Below are positions 7,913 to 16,919 of a DNA stretch of 64,000 bases, piece by piece. Source of the stretch: Anaerotignum sp. MB30-C6 (GTDB lineage: Bacteria > Bacillota > Clostridia > Lachnospirales > Anaerotignaceae); NCBI RefSeq assembly GCF_030908465.1, contig NZ_CP133078.1, positions 1,860,001 through 1,924,000 of the forward strand. The letters run 5' to 3'. Position numbers and translations under genes: made by a program. The first letter of the stretch is position 1. Each line of letters begins with the position of its first letter. The notes under the pieces are model-generated. The model saw nothing but the letters and a program-made list of their open reading frames with translations, made no database searches and had not been told where the DNA came from.

Positions 7913-8542
7913 TCACCGATACTTTTCAGGCGAAAAAACCGTTTCAAAGCCAGCCAGATGATACAGTCTTAACATATTAATATATTTTACTGCTTCTTCC
8001 CTACTCATATCGTGTCGAACGACTTCGAAGACCCCTTCAAAATATGATGTAACAACAATATGAATAAAGTCCTCGGTGACAATGCCAGACTTCACACTTT
8101 CGCAGCCAATGACCTCCATATATTTGTAAGTGGACTCCACCTCGTTCTCTATCATCTCATCCATAAATTTATGAAACTTGGTTCCATAAGATGCATCCAA
8201 CAAGAGTTTGAAAACATAAAAATGCTGATAAATAAAATCCAACATTTTAGTCATACTGTTCGATGAATATTGATGCATTGACTTTTTCTGGGTCTCAGCG
8301 TCGAAAGATTGAAAAACTTGATTTACGTCTCGGAACATTTCCATGAACTCATCTACAACTGGTTCTACAATTGCACTAAATAAGCTTTCTTTATCCCCAA
8401 ACCGTGTATAAATTGAGCCTGTGGCTGTATTTGCCTTGGCTGCAATCACTCTCAAAGATGCGTCTTTATACCCTTTTTCTAAAAACTCTTGTTGGGCACA
8501 TGCCATAATTCTTTCATATACGCCCTCTATTTGTTTGGCCAC
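7913..8542 (-). CDS. TetR/AcrR family transcriptional regulator
   Basis: A 209-residue regulator. The N-terminal helix-turn-helix is clear (DASLRVIAAKANTATGSIY then RFGDKESLF, about residues 23-55), followed by a helical ligand-binding domain of normal length. It lies directly upstream of a MATE efflux gene in the same direction, with the palindrome at 7807-7822 between them, so it most likely represses the pump until a ligand binds. A GGAGGTG ribosome site precedes the start. Confidence 0.88.
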   Translation of the reverse strand: MAKQIEGVYERIMACAQQEFLEKGYKDASLRVIAAKANTATGSIYTRFGDKESLFSAIVEPVVDEFMEMFRDVNQVFQSFDAETQKKSMHQYSSNSMTKMLDFIYQHFYVFKLLLDASYGTKFHKFMDEMIENEVESTYKYMEVIGCESVKSGIVTEDFIHIVVTSYFEGVFEVVRHDMSREEAVKYINMLRLYHLAGFETVFSPEKYR

Positions 8543-8999
8543 AAAAACACCTCCAATTCAAAACAGTGTTTCGAATTCAAATTTATTATACTCAATGTTC
8601 TATAAATTGTCAACATTTTGTCTAATATATCATGCAACGTTATCAAACCAGTTTCCAGACACAATTAATTAAGGCTAAAATGAGCTTTACCAGTATCCCA
8701 ATCAATAATCTGTTCTTCTCTCCCAAAAAAAGTTATCCTGTCAACTCAACACATCGTTCCCACTATAAAACAATCTTCCTCCTACTCTAACAAAAAAAAC
8801 CAAGAGCAAGGAAAATGCCTTGGCTCTTGGAACTCTTTTATTTCAATACTTTCATCTGCGACTTCTCAAACCCTAGATACGGGAGAAATACTGTCGAAGT
8901 ACATCTCTTTAAACCAACTAAAATTTCTTGGTGTCTGAGTCATCCTTCCACAAGAAAGTAGACACTACCCCTACAGAGAAAGACTGAGGTTAAAAAACA
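8543..8999. other. intergenic stretch with one terminator
   Basis: Apart from the terminator at 8800-8830, no gene was recognised. The 5' part should hold the promoter of the TetR gene; AT-rich sequence at 8580-8640 is compatible, but I could not choose boxes with confidence. Confidence 0.4.
8800..8830. terminator. bidirectional intrinsic terminator
   Basis: CCAAGAGCAAGG pairs with CCTTGGCTCTTGG (one bulge) across a 6-base loop. An A-run lies on the left and a T-rich tract on the right, so it can work in both directions. It probably ends the gene at 9000-9803, whose stop lies about 170 bases away on the minus strand. Confidence 0.7.
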
Positions 9000-9803
9000 T
9001 TATGATCGTACCCATTTGATTCCTGTCCCTTCTCCCCCATTCTCAACACGAACACTTCTAAGGCCAAAATCTTTCTTTATTCTTATGACGATTTGATTGC
9101 CATTTTCTCTATAATTATATTCACCCTCAAAACTATCGCCTAACCAATAATGACTCGAATCGAAAATAAACTCCTCTATACTACTGAATTCTGCTACATT
9201 ATTTTTTGCAGGTTCCTTTTTATAAACCATAATCCAGTCGTCGTTCTTTAATTCATCACCTTCTAGGTAATCTAAATTGAACACAAATTGCGTCTGCCCA
9301 TCTACCATCTTGCCCCAATCAATAATTAGTTCATCGTATGCAAAAACAGTCACAGCTTCCTTCGACTTCATGCCGTTCTCGGAATTCTGCAAGTAAATAT
9401 AAAAATGAGTGTAACACGCTCCATATTCTACGGGAGCATTCATCTCTATCTTTCGTGATTTTTCCTCTGCTCCCGAAAATACATTGTTTATGATTACTTG
9501 GGTAGCATTCCCCTTTTTTCCACCCTTTATATTCAAGTCATTCTCAGGGTAATACCTAACTTCAGCTATTTCCCACCCTTCCTTTGGTTTTGCAATGACA
9601 GCTCCTCTTTTTTCGTTAGAGAGGAAACTTTCCAACCCATATCCAGACAAAAGTATTTCTTCTTCTCCGATTTTTAGTTCCTCCAAATAAGTTACAGGTT
9701 TTTCTTGTTCCATGGAAAAATTTAAAAGTCCTTCTTTCACTGTAAAAACGACACCTATAAGTAATAAAGAAATTAGTAAAAGCTTGATGTACCAATCTTT
9801 CAA
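9000..9803 (-). CDS. hypothetical membrane-anchored or exported protein
   Basis: A 267-residue protein I do not recognise. Residues 7-25 (IKLLLISLLLIGVVFTVKE) form one N-terminal hydrophobic segment after a short basic start, either an uncleaved anchor or a signal peptide. The remaining part is hydrophilic, rich in acidic and aromatic residues, with predicted beta character, suggesting an extracellular domain. No catalytic motif or cysteine pair stands out. A GGAGGAG ribosome site precedes the ATG, and a large inverted repeat lies directly upstream (9824-9883). Confidence 0.65.
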   Translation of the reverse strand: MKDWYIKLLLISLLLIGVVFTVKEGLLNFSMEQEKPVTYLEELKIGEEEILLSGYGLESFLSNEKRGAVIAKPKEGWEIAEVRYYPENDLNIKGGKKGNATQVIINNVFSGAEEKSRKIEMNAPVEYGACYTHFYIYLQNSENGMKSKEAVTVFAYDELIIDWGKMVDGQTQFVFNLDYLEGDELKNDDWIMVYKKEPAKNNVAEFSSIEEFIFDSSHYWLGDSFEGEYNYRENGNQIVIRIKKDFGLRSVRVENGGEGTGIKWVRS

Positions 9804-9823
9804 TAAATCTCCTCCTAACGCAT

Positions 9824-9883
9824 GCTATAATGGCCTATGTACTCTTATTCAACTTAAATAGTACATAGGCCATTGATTATAGC
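9824..9883. repeat. large inverted repeat in the 5' region of the unknown exported-protein gene
   Basis: GCTATAATGGCCTATGTACT at 9824-9843 matches, in inverse orientation, AGTACATAGGCCA (9860-9872) plus TTATAGC (9877-9883). A 4-base insertion interrupts the right arm, and a 16-base spacer separates the arms. In minus-strand RNA it would form a stem of about 20 bp ending roughly 10 bases before the ribosome site. No T-run follows, so it is not a simple terminator. It may be a regulatory or stabilising 5' structure, or a small repeat element. Confidence 0.6.
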
Positions 9884-9967
9884 GTAATTTATAGTTTTAT
9901 TGCTCGTTTTACTCCATAGCCGTTCAAACAACGCAAGGTTCAAAACACCTTATTTTACCGTTCTACG

Positions 9968-9986
9968 TTTGATTGTAACAATCAAA
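9968..9986. repeat. short perfect hairpin downstream of the chemoreceptor gene
   Basis: TTTGATTG and CAATCAAA form an 8-bp stem with a 3-base loop, about 70 bases after the stop codon of the chemoreceptor gene. It may be a weak terminator, although no long T-run follows. Confidence 0.35.
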
Positions 9987-10057
9987 ATAGGTTGCTGACG
10001 ACAAGTGTGCGTGTTAATTATGGAATTCCATAAAAATTAGCCTTACCGGAATACATA

Positions 10058-11863
10058 TTACTCAGAATCATATTCATGACCCGTTGTAAGCATCACCCGT
10101 TGTAATTGAAATTTCCCAATTAACTCCTTCATCATCTGGGCTTGTGCGGACAATTCTTCACTTGTCGCCGCACTTTCTTCAGCATTGGTGCTGTTGGCAT
10201 GAACAACAGCGGAAATCTGCTCCACTCCATCATTCACTCTATATATAAACTCTTGTTGTTCAATGCTGGCATCTGCAATACTCTGTATTGCTTCCGCTGA
10301 TTTTTCTGATGACGAAATCACTTCATCTAACGTCGTTGACGTCCTTGTAACAATTTTCAAACCATTTTCAATTGCCAACAAAGCTTTTTCTATTAAAGTA
10401 GCAGTGCTCTGTGCACTTTCCGCTGTTTTACCTGCAAGATTACGAACTTCATCTGCAACCACCGCAAAGCCTTTGCCTGAAGCCCCTGCACGAGCAGCTT
10501 CTACCGCTGCATTCAAAGCTAGTATATTGGTTTGGAATGCGATATCATCAATGTTTTTAATAATCTTTCCAATTTCATTGGAAGTAGAACTGATTTCTTC
10601 CATAGCAGCGACCATTTCATTCATCTGATCATGGCCCCTCTTGATTGCATCACTGGAAGTAGCGGAAATTTCCTTTGCTTTCGTCGCATTTTCTGCTGTA
10701 TCTTTTGTATGCAGTGCGATTTCACCAACGGTTTTTGATAAATCTTCAATAGAATCCGCCTGTTCTGTTACCCCGTGGGACAGTTCCTGTGCACCACTTG
10801 AAAGGTGTTCTGAACCAAAAGCAACCTGTTCAGATGCTTCATTGATTTGAAGTAACGTTTCAGAAATTTGTCTTACAAACTTTTCAATTGAATGACCAAT
10901 TCCATTAAAATCTCCAGTGTAAGTAATTTTCTCCTTTAAAACAAAATTACCATTGGAAAAACCTTTCATAATATTATCAATGTCATCAATTACTATTTTA
11001 AAGTTATTAATTGTTTCATTTGTAGCCTCTGACAAGGTCTCCAATTCATCCCCCGTATTTACCTCAGGTACAGGCGAGTGCAAATCTCCTTGGCACAATA
11101 ATGTTAACCGCTGTATCATGGCTCTTAAATGTTTGGTGATTTGGTTTGCAACCACAAGCACAATAGCTATTCCGACAACAGCTAGTAATGCGCTCGCCAC
11201 ATTCATCTTCACCAAGGAAACGTACTTATCACTCTCATATTCTTCCAAGCGTTCCTCAATGTCATCATAATAGTTGCCAGTACTCACATACCAACCATAA
11301 GGTTCATACTTTTTCGTATAACCCCTTTTCATAAAGTCCCCTTCCTCGCCTGGCTTTGGAAAGTAAAACTCAGTAAATCCGCCTTCTTCATTATTACCGG
11401 CATCAATAAGATTTTGTATGTAAAGATTGCCTTTCAAGTCTTGTGCATCAAATCGATTTTTTCCTTCATACTCAGGGTTCATATGCACAACACATACGCC
11501 ATCTGCCGTATCTGCCCAAAAGTAACCTTCACCGTTATTATACCTTGCATCTCTTGTAATCTTTTTTGCAGTTTCCATTTCTTCATCTTTGGAAATCTCT
11601 CCATCCAGATACCTTTGATGGTTTGCATCTAATGCACCAATAAGCCCGTCCACACTGGTTCTGATCACTGAATCAAATTCGTCCTGAACTGCTGCGATTG
11701 TTGAATCATGAGATTTATTTAGCTCATTAAAAGACACCATACCTTGTGTAAAAATCGTAACAAGCATCAATAGACCAAATAGTACAACAAGCTTCTCTCT
11801 CATCTTAAGTTTTTTTAACATATCTATCTCCTTAACGTATTTCCTGTAGTTTTCAGTCTTCAC
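10058..11863 (-). CDS. methyl-accepting chemotaxis protein with extracellular single Cache domain
   Basis: A 601-residue transmembrane chemoreceptor. After a short cytoplasmic start comes a membrane helix (about 27-45), an extracellular sCache-type sensor (about 50-215) with the family's YFWADT and HMNPEYEGKN blocks, and a second helix (about 222-242). A HAMP linker and a coiled-coil signalling domain follow, with the conserved hairpin tip around DIAFQTNILALNAAVEAARAG. Chemoreceptors of this type bind small organic acids or amines and signal to CheA through CheW. The ATG used here may be one of two: an internal Met at residue 15 (MLKKLKMREK) is the more usual N-terminus. Confidence 0.92.
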   Translation of the reverse strand: MKTENYRKYVKEIDMLKKLKMREKLVVLFGLLMLVTIFTQGMVSFNELNKSHDSTIAAVQDEFDSVIRTSVDGLIGALDANHQRYLDGEISKDEEMETAKKITRDARYNNGEGYFWADTADGVCVVHMNPEYEGKNRFDAQDLKGNLYIQNLIDAGNNEEGGFTEFYFPKPGEEGDFMKRGYTKKYEPYGWYVSTGNYYDDIEERLEEYESDKYVSLVKMNVASALLAVVGIAIVLVVANQITKHLRAMIQRLTLLCQGDLHSPVPEVNTGDELETLSEATNETINNFKIVIDDIDNIMKGFSNGNFVLKEKITYTGDFNGIGHSIEKFVRQISETLLQINEASEQVAFGSEHLSSGAQELSHGVTEQADSIEDLSKTVGEIALHTKDTAENATKAKEISATSSDAIKRGHDQMNEMVAAMEEISSTSNEIGKIIKNIDDIAFQTNILALNAAVEAARAGASGKGFAVVADEVRNLAGKTAESAQSTATLIEKALLAIENGLKIVTRTSTTLDEVISSSEKSAEAIQSIADASIEQQEFIYRVNDGVEQISAVVHANSTNAEESAATSEELSAQAQMMKELIGKFQLQRVMLTTGHEYDSE

Positions 11864-12176
11864 TAGACCATATTTTTTAAAAGCAAATTGAGATTGCTTT
11901 TCTCAACAAATACTTTTATCTTTCACGTATCTCCTTGTGCAAAATCTCCCCTTTTTCGTTTCTATAGCAATTTCATTGTAACCCACCCTCTAGAAACACT
12001 AGCAAAATATACCAAAAAAGTCAAGCATTATTCATAAACTTCATATGTAGAACTAACAATTGAACAGATATGGATATGGCTGGGTAAAACCTCTGAGCTA
12101 TTCATTTTTTCCTTACAATATTGTTTTCAATTACTACAATAACTGACGAATTTACACAACCCTATAGCAATTAACG
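11864..12176. other. intergenic stretch, nothing recognised
   Basis: About 310 AT-rich bases upstream of the chemoreceptor gene. No gene, hairpin of note or confident promoter was identified. Confidence 0.4.
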
Positions 12177-12269
12177 ATGGAAAACGGAGACACCTTGTTC
12201 AATCAGTGTGGTGAAGCGTTCAAAGATTTATACATCATAGGTCAAATGATTCTTATTATCTTACTTTAA
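12177..12269 (+). pseudogene. possible remnant of a cyclic-nucleotide-binding (Crp-like) domain
   Basis: A 30-codon plus-strand frame contains the block GDTLFNQCGEAFKDLYII. It follows the beta-roll pattern of Crp/Fnr sensor domains (kGetLf.qGd....lYii) and then ends in a short hydrophobic tail and TAA. The frame is closed by a stop just upstream and lacks the rest of the domain and the DNA-binding part. It overlaps the last bases of the convergent GrpB-family gene. This is a short similarity judged by eye. Confidence 0.33.
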
Positions 12270-12835
12270 TCATACCGATTGCCATATTGCATTTTTGCTC
12301 TTTGCGTGTATTTTTTTATAAAAACCGTTTTTGCCTCGGTATAGCCATCACGGTTATGTTTATATTTCTCACATAATGACAGTTTAAGTTTTTCATACTC
12401 CGTAGCCAACATGGGGTTATCATTCATATAATCCCTGAAATATAGCTCATCGTTGTCACCAGCGAATCTTAAGTGCAGATGAAATACTCTTTCTGCAAAG
12501 CCCTGTTCTGTATACCCTTTATTTAAGGAAATTCCATTTTTTTCTTCTGACATGCAAATATAACCATGAAGAAGCAGCTTATTTTTCACTTCTTTCATAT
12601 CACTATTTTTTTGTAACTCCACAAGGATATCTACCGTAGGTTTTGCCCTTATTCCACTTATTGCCGTACTGCCCATATGGCTAATTCTTGAAACTTCTTC
12701 TTGGTCTAATATGTTGCAGAGTATGGAGTGTTCTATGTTGTACCACTCTATCCATTCGTCTTTATGGTTAGTCAAAATTATCGGGAACAGCCGCCATAAT
12801 TCTTCTATACTCATATCAGATAATTTTTTAGACAT
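12266..12835 (-). CDS. GrpB family (UPF0157) protein
   Basis: A 189-residue cytoplasmic protein of the GrpB family, a nucleotidyltransferase-fold group sometimes fused to dephospho-CoA kinase. The diagnostic block is HMGSTAISGIRAKPTVDILVE (about residues 54-74), corresponding to the family's HiGSTsvpGl.aKPiiDi. The C-terminal region RVFHLHLRFAGDNDELYFRDYM also matches. Molecular function is not established for the family. It is a single gene, convergent with a gene remnant on the plus strand. Confidence 0.8.
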   Translation of the reverse strand: MSKKLSDMSIEELWRLFPIILTNHKDEWIEWYNIEHSILCNILDQEEVSRISHMGSTAISGIRAKPTVDILVELQKNSDMKEVKNKLLLHGYICMSEEKNGISLNKGYTEQGFAERVFHLHLRFAGDNDELYFRDYMNDNPMLATEYEKLKLSLCEKYKHNRDGYTEAKTVFIKKYTQRAKMQYGNRYD

Positions 12836-13296
12836 ATTGACGCCTCCGTTCTTTTTTCTCGCCTTAATTTATTTTAGAAGTTATTTTATACTACAACTTT
12901 AATCCTATCACTTCAACTAAAAATCATCTAACTCTAATTCAGTTCTCGACGCCAAATCTCCGGAATCTATGTTTTGCTATATTCTGTTTATAATACACAC
13001 TTGATATGTGTATTTGTTCAAAGGTTCCTTATAATAGAATTTTTCAATTGCCCCTCTCTTTCAATGATAATATCCGCAGTTTATTGCTTGAAGATTTTGT
13101 TTCATTTTGCTAAACTCATTTATATAACGATCGAAAGACTTTCTGAAGGGTAGAAAAACTTAACACTCAGGAGGGAAAGTACTAATCCAGCTGTTTGCAT
13201 TCGCATACGGCTTTTTTATATATTTTTTTAAAATGAAAGTTTTATGTAGTTTCAATCGTTTATTATTTGAATGGCCATTACAAAGGAGATCAAAAA
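12836..13296 (+). promoter_or_regulatory. regulatory region of the ECF sigma operon
   Basis: This spacer separates the divergent GrpB-family and ECF sigma genes. At 13188-13217 AGCTGT pairs with ACGGCT and is followed by TTTTTT, resembling an intrinsic terminator in front of the sigma gene. Just after it, TGAAAG (13234-13239), a 17-base gap and CGTTTA (13257-13262) resemble an ECF-type promoter (TGAAAC ... CGT), which would suggest autoregulation. Both assignments are tentative. The ribosome site AAAGGAG lies just before the ATG at 13297. Confidence 0.4.
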
Positions 13297-13770
13297 ATGA
13301 ACAAGAATGAAAATTTAGAGTATTTGGTTTACACCTACGCAGATACCATACTGCGATTTAGCTATAGCTATTTGAAAAACTTACAGGATGCTCAAGATGT
13401 TTCTCAAACTGTGTTTGTTAAGTTGCTAATAGCAAAGCAAAATTTTAAAAGCAAAGACCATGAAAAAGCTTTTATTCTTCGTATGACAGCAAATGTATGC
13501 AAAGACATTTTAAAAAGTTCATGGAGAAATCGCACGTGTACCATGGAGCATTGTGGCGAAATTGTTGCACCAAAGGAAGATGATGACAGCAGTATACTGT
13601 GGGCTGTAAATCAGCTTGAAGATAAATATCGTTGTGTCATTTACCTACATTATTATGAGGGATATAAGGCATATGAAATAGGTAAAATTATAGGCGTTCC
13701 TACGCCAACCATACATACTCGATTGGTGCGAGGCAGAGAAAAACTTAAAAAAGTTTTAGGAGGAGAATGA
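13297..13770 (+). CDS. ECF-family RNA polymerase sigma factor
   Basis: A 157-residue sigma-70 family factor of the extracytoplasmic-function type, with region 2 (YADTILRFSYSYLKNLQDAQDVSQTVFVKLL) and region 4 helix-turn-helix (YKAYEIGKIIGVPTPTIHTRLVRGREKLK). The ATG at 13297 is preferred over an earlier in-frame ATG at 13267 because AAAGGAG lies just before it and it matches the family N-terminus. The stop codon overlaps the start of the next gene, a DUF4179 membrane protein, which is the expected anti-sigma factor. The pair probably responds to an envelope signal. Confidence 0.9.
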   Translation: MNKNENLEYLVYTYADTILRFSYSYLKNLQDAQDVSQTVFVKLLIAKQNFKSKDHEKAFILRMTANVCKDILKSSWRNRTCTMEHCGEIVAPKEDDDSSILWAVNQLEDKYRCVIYLHYYEGYKAYEIGKIIGVPTPTIHTRLVRGREKLKKVLGGE

Positions 13771-14822
13771 ACATGAAACAATATAAGAATGAAATGGATA
13801 ATCTCCATTGGACACAAGCAGGCAAGGAGAATTTAATCAACCGTGTAAAAGCAAATGCACAACAAGAGCCCAGAAAGGGACATTTTTCTATAGGTAAATA
13901 TGTTGTGATCGCTGCGGCAGTATGTCTTTTTTCTGTTACTGCTTATGCCACAGGCATTTTGCAATCCGCATCTGATGTATTTGCACCTATATTAGGAGGT
14001 ACACCAGTACAAACGGAAATCATAGAAAAAATTGGACACCCCGTAGGTGCAAGTGATACATCTGATGGCATAACAATAACTGCTGATGCAATAATTGCTG
14101 ACAGTAACCACGCTTGTATTGTGTACTCTATTGCAAATGCAGATGGTTCACCATTTGCTTTACCGGAAGGAGTATTGCCTGAAGATGTGTTTTTCGCTGG
14201 CGGAAAAGGTGGAACGGAGCTCCCATTTAACATAGGTGGTTTAAATGGTTCATCATGGATTGCAGATACCGATAATACCGATGGTACTTTACAGTACATT
14301 GAAATGCTTAGCACCGAAAAACCGTTACCTGCTGGTAAAAAAGTAACAGCCGAGTTTTCGAGACTTTCCTATTTTGATACAGATGGCAAAGCTGTTGTCC
14401 TATCGGAAGGAGATTGGAAGATTAGATATGAGCTGAACTTTGAGGATGTAGGAGTAAAAATCCCCGTAGAAAAGGAATTTGTAAGAGATGGGTTAACCTT
14501 CACCGTGCATGAGATTTCTCTTTCACCTATCGCATTACAAGCAAACTATACAGTAGATGCAATTCCAGAGTGGAGTAATGAAGAAAGCGGACAATTGCCA
14601 GAGCAAGACCAAAAGGAACACTTTAGATTTATGGATACGATTGAATTATTCATTACAAAAACAGATGGTACAATAATTGACTTGACAAACTCTGGCGGGG
14701 GGCTTTCTGTAGAAGACGGTGTAACTATGGGCTATAAAGGCACTGTTCTTGAAGAAATTGTGCCTTTAAATGAAATTGTAAGCATAACCGTTGGTGATGT
14801 AGTCATTGATGTAAATATTTAA
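13767..14822 (+). CDS. DUF4179 membrane protein, probable anti-sigma factor
   Basis: A 351-residue single-pass membrane protein. Residues 1-40 are cytoplasmic and charged, residues 44-62 (YVVIAAAVCLFSVTAYATG) form the membrane helix, and the remainder is a large extracellular beta-rich domain of the DUF4179 type, with KIGHPVGASDTSDGITITAD just outside the membrane. It overlaps the ECF sigma gene by four bases; an ATG two codons later (13773) has better spacing to GGAGGAG. In Clostridia such proteins are routinely encoded after ECF sigma factors and are thought to sequester them. Confidence 0.85.
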   Translation: MNMKQYKNEMDNLHWTQAGKENLINRVKANAQQEPRKGHFSIGKYVVIAAAVCLFSVTAYATGILQSASDVFAPILGGTPVQTEIIEKIGHPVGASDTSDGITITADAIIADSNHACIVYSIANADGSPFALPEGVLPEDVFFAGGKGGTELPFNIGGLNGSSWIADTDNTDGTLQYIEMLSTEKPLPAGKKVTAEFSRLSYFDTDGKAVVLSEGDWKIRYELNFEDVGVKIPVEKEFVRDGLTFTVHEISLSPIALQANYTVDAIPEWSNEESGQLPEQDQKEHFRFMDTIELFITKTDGTIIDLTNSGGGLSVEDGVTMGYKGTVLEEIVPLNEIVSITVGDVVIDVNI

Positions 14823-14906
14823 GTCCAAAGGCTACCTTTGAAGTATAAGGAATATCAAGCAAGGCAACATCGGTTTACTAAGACTGATTCTCCTTACCAC
14901 AAAAAT

Positions 14907-14941
14907 GTGGGCAACTTGGCCATTGCCTCTTGGTTGCCCAC
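14907..14941 (+). terminator. intrinsic terminator of the ECF sigma operon
   Basis: GTGGGCAAC and GTTGCCCAC form a 9-bp stem followed by a pyrimidine-rich tract (TTTCTCTTCTT). It lies 85 bases after the DUF4179 stop codon. Confidence 0.75.
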
Positions 14942-15414
14942 TTTCTCTTCTTCCTATTCTCTAGAGCATAGAAAAGGATGGTGAAATGTTCCACTAGCTG
15001 ATGGGTGAATTATGGTGAAATTTAATTTGATTAGGAAATTGTGGCTCCTCTGGATGCAAAGAGACTTAATAAGAATACCCTCTGTGTAAAGCTTGGCAAA
15101 TCCATTGATTACAAACACGAACAACATATCTGTAATGACTTCGTTGCCATTCCGTACAATTTTCAAAGGGTAGAATCAAATTAAGAATTATTCTTTACTT
15201 ATGGGGCTCTTTTTAATGTAATACCCCCAATTTTCACCGTTTTCCCGAATAAAAAATGCAACACTTTTTGTTATGCGAGAGTATCATGAAATGGATGGTG
15301 AAAACAGCAATTGGGCAACTTTGCCGTCTATGGCTTGGTGGCTTTTTTCATTTTACTATTTTAATCTCAATATAGCCAGAGACGGTGAATGCCTCTTTTC
15401 TATGTTCCCCATTT
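14942..15414. other. intergenic stretch with a degenerate copy of the terminator motif
   Basis: Near 15311-15350 the sequence GGGCAACTTTGCC ... GGCTTGGTGGC followed by TTTTTT resembles the terminator stem region at 14907-14941 (GGGCAACTTGGCC ... CTTGGTTGCCC). Each copy has a GGATGGTGAAA motif within about 60 bases. This suggests an old local duplication. A 70-codon minus-strand frame at 14954-15166 has no recognisable similarity and no ribosome site, so it is not called. Confidence 0.35.
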
Positions 15415-16440
15415 TTAAATAGAACTTAGCTGCTGTCTATCGTTGCTAAAGAATTCTTTTGCGGCATTGTACCCCTGTTGATATAGAAAACGATATGTTG
15501 CGTCATTTACATCAATGTTAAAGTCCAGAGAATGAGTATCCTTTGTATTAATTATGATAGATCGCTCTTGGTTCAGTGGATTACTTTCATAATTTTGCTG
15601 CTGTATATAGGAAGAAACTCGTAAAAGACTATCAATATATTGCCAAAGGTTATTGATTTCATTGTGCTCAAGCTTGTTTTTAAAGCGAAGTCCGAGGGTA
15701 GATAGATTAACACCACCATAAAGGTCGGAATTGAACCTAGGATAATCAAAAATGCTTAGGGGATAATTATTCATTAAACCACCGTCACAGAAAACCCTCG
15801 AATAGGCGTTACCTCTTGAATCTATGTGTTCCTTAATCACCGCTTCGAAAAACAGTGGCACAGACATAGAAATACGAACCGCCTGGGCAACCTCCATCCT
15901 TGGTGTTGTTTCATAAGAAAAAATTTGTGATGTCTTCATAGAAATATCCGTTCCAATCACGTACAGATCAAAAAAAGGTCTGTTATCCTTATGAATTAGG
16001 GGATTTTTAAAATCCTCGAAGGTATAAGGTGGCGACTTTTTCGTAACGTCAAACTGGGCATTTATCACATCCCTCATCCATCCATAAAAATAATCCGTGG
16101 AGAACCAACCATAATTATTCATTAGCCGATATACACAGATAATGTCATCAAAAAATCTTTCCATTACCTCCATGACATCCTCTGGTATAAAACTGATATC
16201 CTCCAACTCCCCTTTTGACGGAACCTTTCTGTAATCCAGAGAATTTGCAATTCTTCTAGTCTCCCAAAAAGGAAGGTTAAAGCTTAAAACGCAGGCAGTG
16301 ATTGCCCCTGCAGAGGTTCCTGCAACCCTCGTAATATCTCCCATTAAACCATTTCTAAACAGGTAGTCTAATGCCCCCAGGTAGGCAATTCCCAATACAC
16401 CGCCACCTTCAAAAACTAAGTTTTCAATTTTACCAGTCAA
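15415..16440 (-). CDS. patatin-like phospholipase family protein
   Basis: A 341-residue cytoplasmic lipid acyl hydrolase with the Ser-Asp dyad of patatins. The oxyanion loop EGGGVLGIAYLG spans residues 11-22, the nucleophile elbow GTSAG gives S43, and the acid is D219 in CDGGLMNNYP. The length is normal for bacterial members. Substrates are usually phospholipids or other acyl esters. It is transcribed alone, with a clear ribosome site (AAGGTG) before the ATG. Confidence 0.9.
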   Translation of the reverse strand: MTGKIENLVFEGGGVLGIAYLGALDYLFRNGLMGDITRVAGTSAGAITACVLSFNLPFWETRRIANSLDYRKVPSKGELEDISFIPEDVMEVMERFFDDIICVYRLMNNYGWFSTDYFYGWMRDVINAQFDVTKKSPPYTFEDFKNPLIHKDNRPFFDLYVIGTDISMKTSQIFSYETTPRMEVAQAVRISMSVPLFFEAVIKEHIDSRGNAYSRVFCDGGLMNNYPLSIFDYPRFNSDLYGGVNLSTLGLRFKNKLEHNEINNLWQYIDSLLRVSSYIQQQNYESNPLNQERSIIINTKDTHSLDFNIDVNDATYRFLYQQGYNAAKEFFSNDRQQLSSI

Positions 16441-16919
16441 AAAATCACCTTCTGTACCTTCATATTAAAGTATATTGCTTCTTGGTAAAATTTATTTTAG
16501 TAACAGGTTCTAAATTTTGTTTTCATTAATTTAACGCCTTTTTAATTATTGCTTTATAAACGCTGCATAAGCATTTTTATCTTTTCATAGGTTACAGTCA
16601 ATATAGATGATTTTATAAGGGCAATGTCTCCCCTTACCAAATTGAAACCCAGCAGTCAAAGGAAAATGGGGTTGCATCTGCTACCTACTGTCAGATGGAT
16701 TAAGCAATATACTGAAGTACCGCTGTCAACCTATCATTTCTCCACGCCATCCAGTCTAAATTTTAATCATAGGTTAGAAACAAAACAGAGTCACAAGAAG
16801 TTGATAATCATCGTCCTCTGTCACTCTGTTTTTAGTTTTGATGATTCTATGGTTCGATTGTATTGAGGTTACTAAGAACCTTTGAATTTTCTAGATCGCC
16901 AATATTATTTTTGAAAAAG
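16441..16919. other. intergenic region holding the HelD-operon terminator
   Basis: No gene was recognised. The only clear element is the hairpin at 16783-16831. An 80-codon plus-strand frame here has no ribosome site or family resemblance. Confidence 0.4.
16783..16831 (-). terminator. terminator of the TetR-HelD operon
   Basis: AAACAGAGT and ACTCTGTTT form a stem with a second inner ACA/TGT pairing, and T-runs lie on both sides. It lies about 90 bases after the HMA-like gene. Its outer stem and its inner GATAATCA resemble the terminator at 20485-20521 that closes the next operon. Confidence 0.6.

Noticed and set aside
12836..13296. Possible riboswitch before the ECF sigma gene because of a terminator-like hairpin
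   Set aside because: No known aptamer core could be seen; kept only as a terminator-like element.
14954..15166. 70-codon minus-strand frame after the ECF sigma operon
   Set aside because: No ribosome site, no recognisable similarity; the spacer looks like decayed, repeated non-coding sequence.
16624..16866. 80-codon plus-strand frame
   Set aside because: It runs through the terminator hairpin at 16783-16831 and shows no protein-like pattern.
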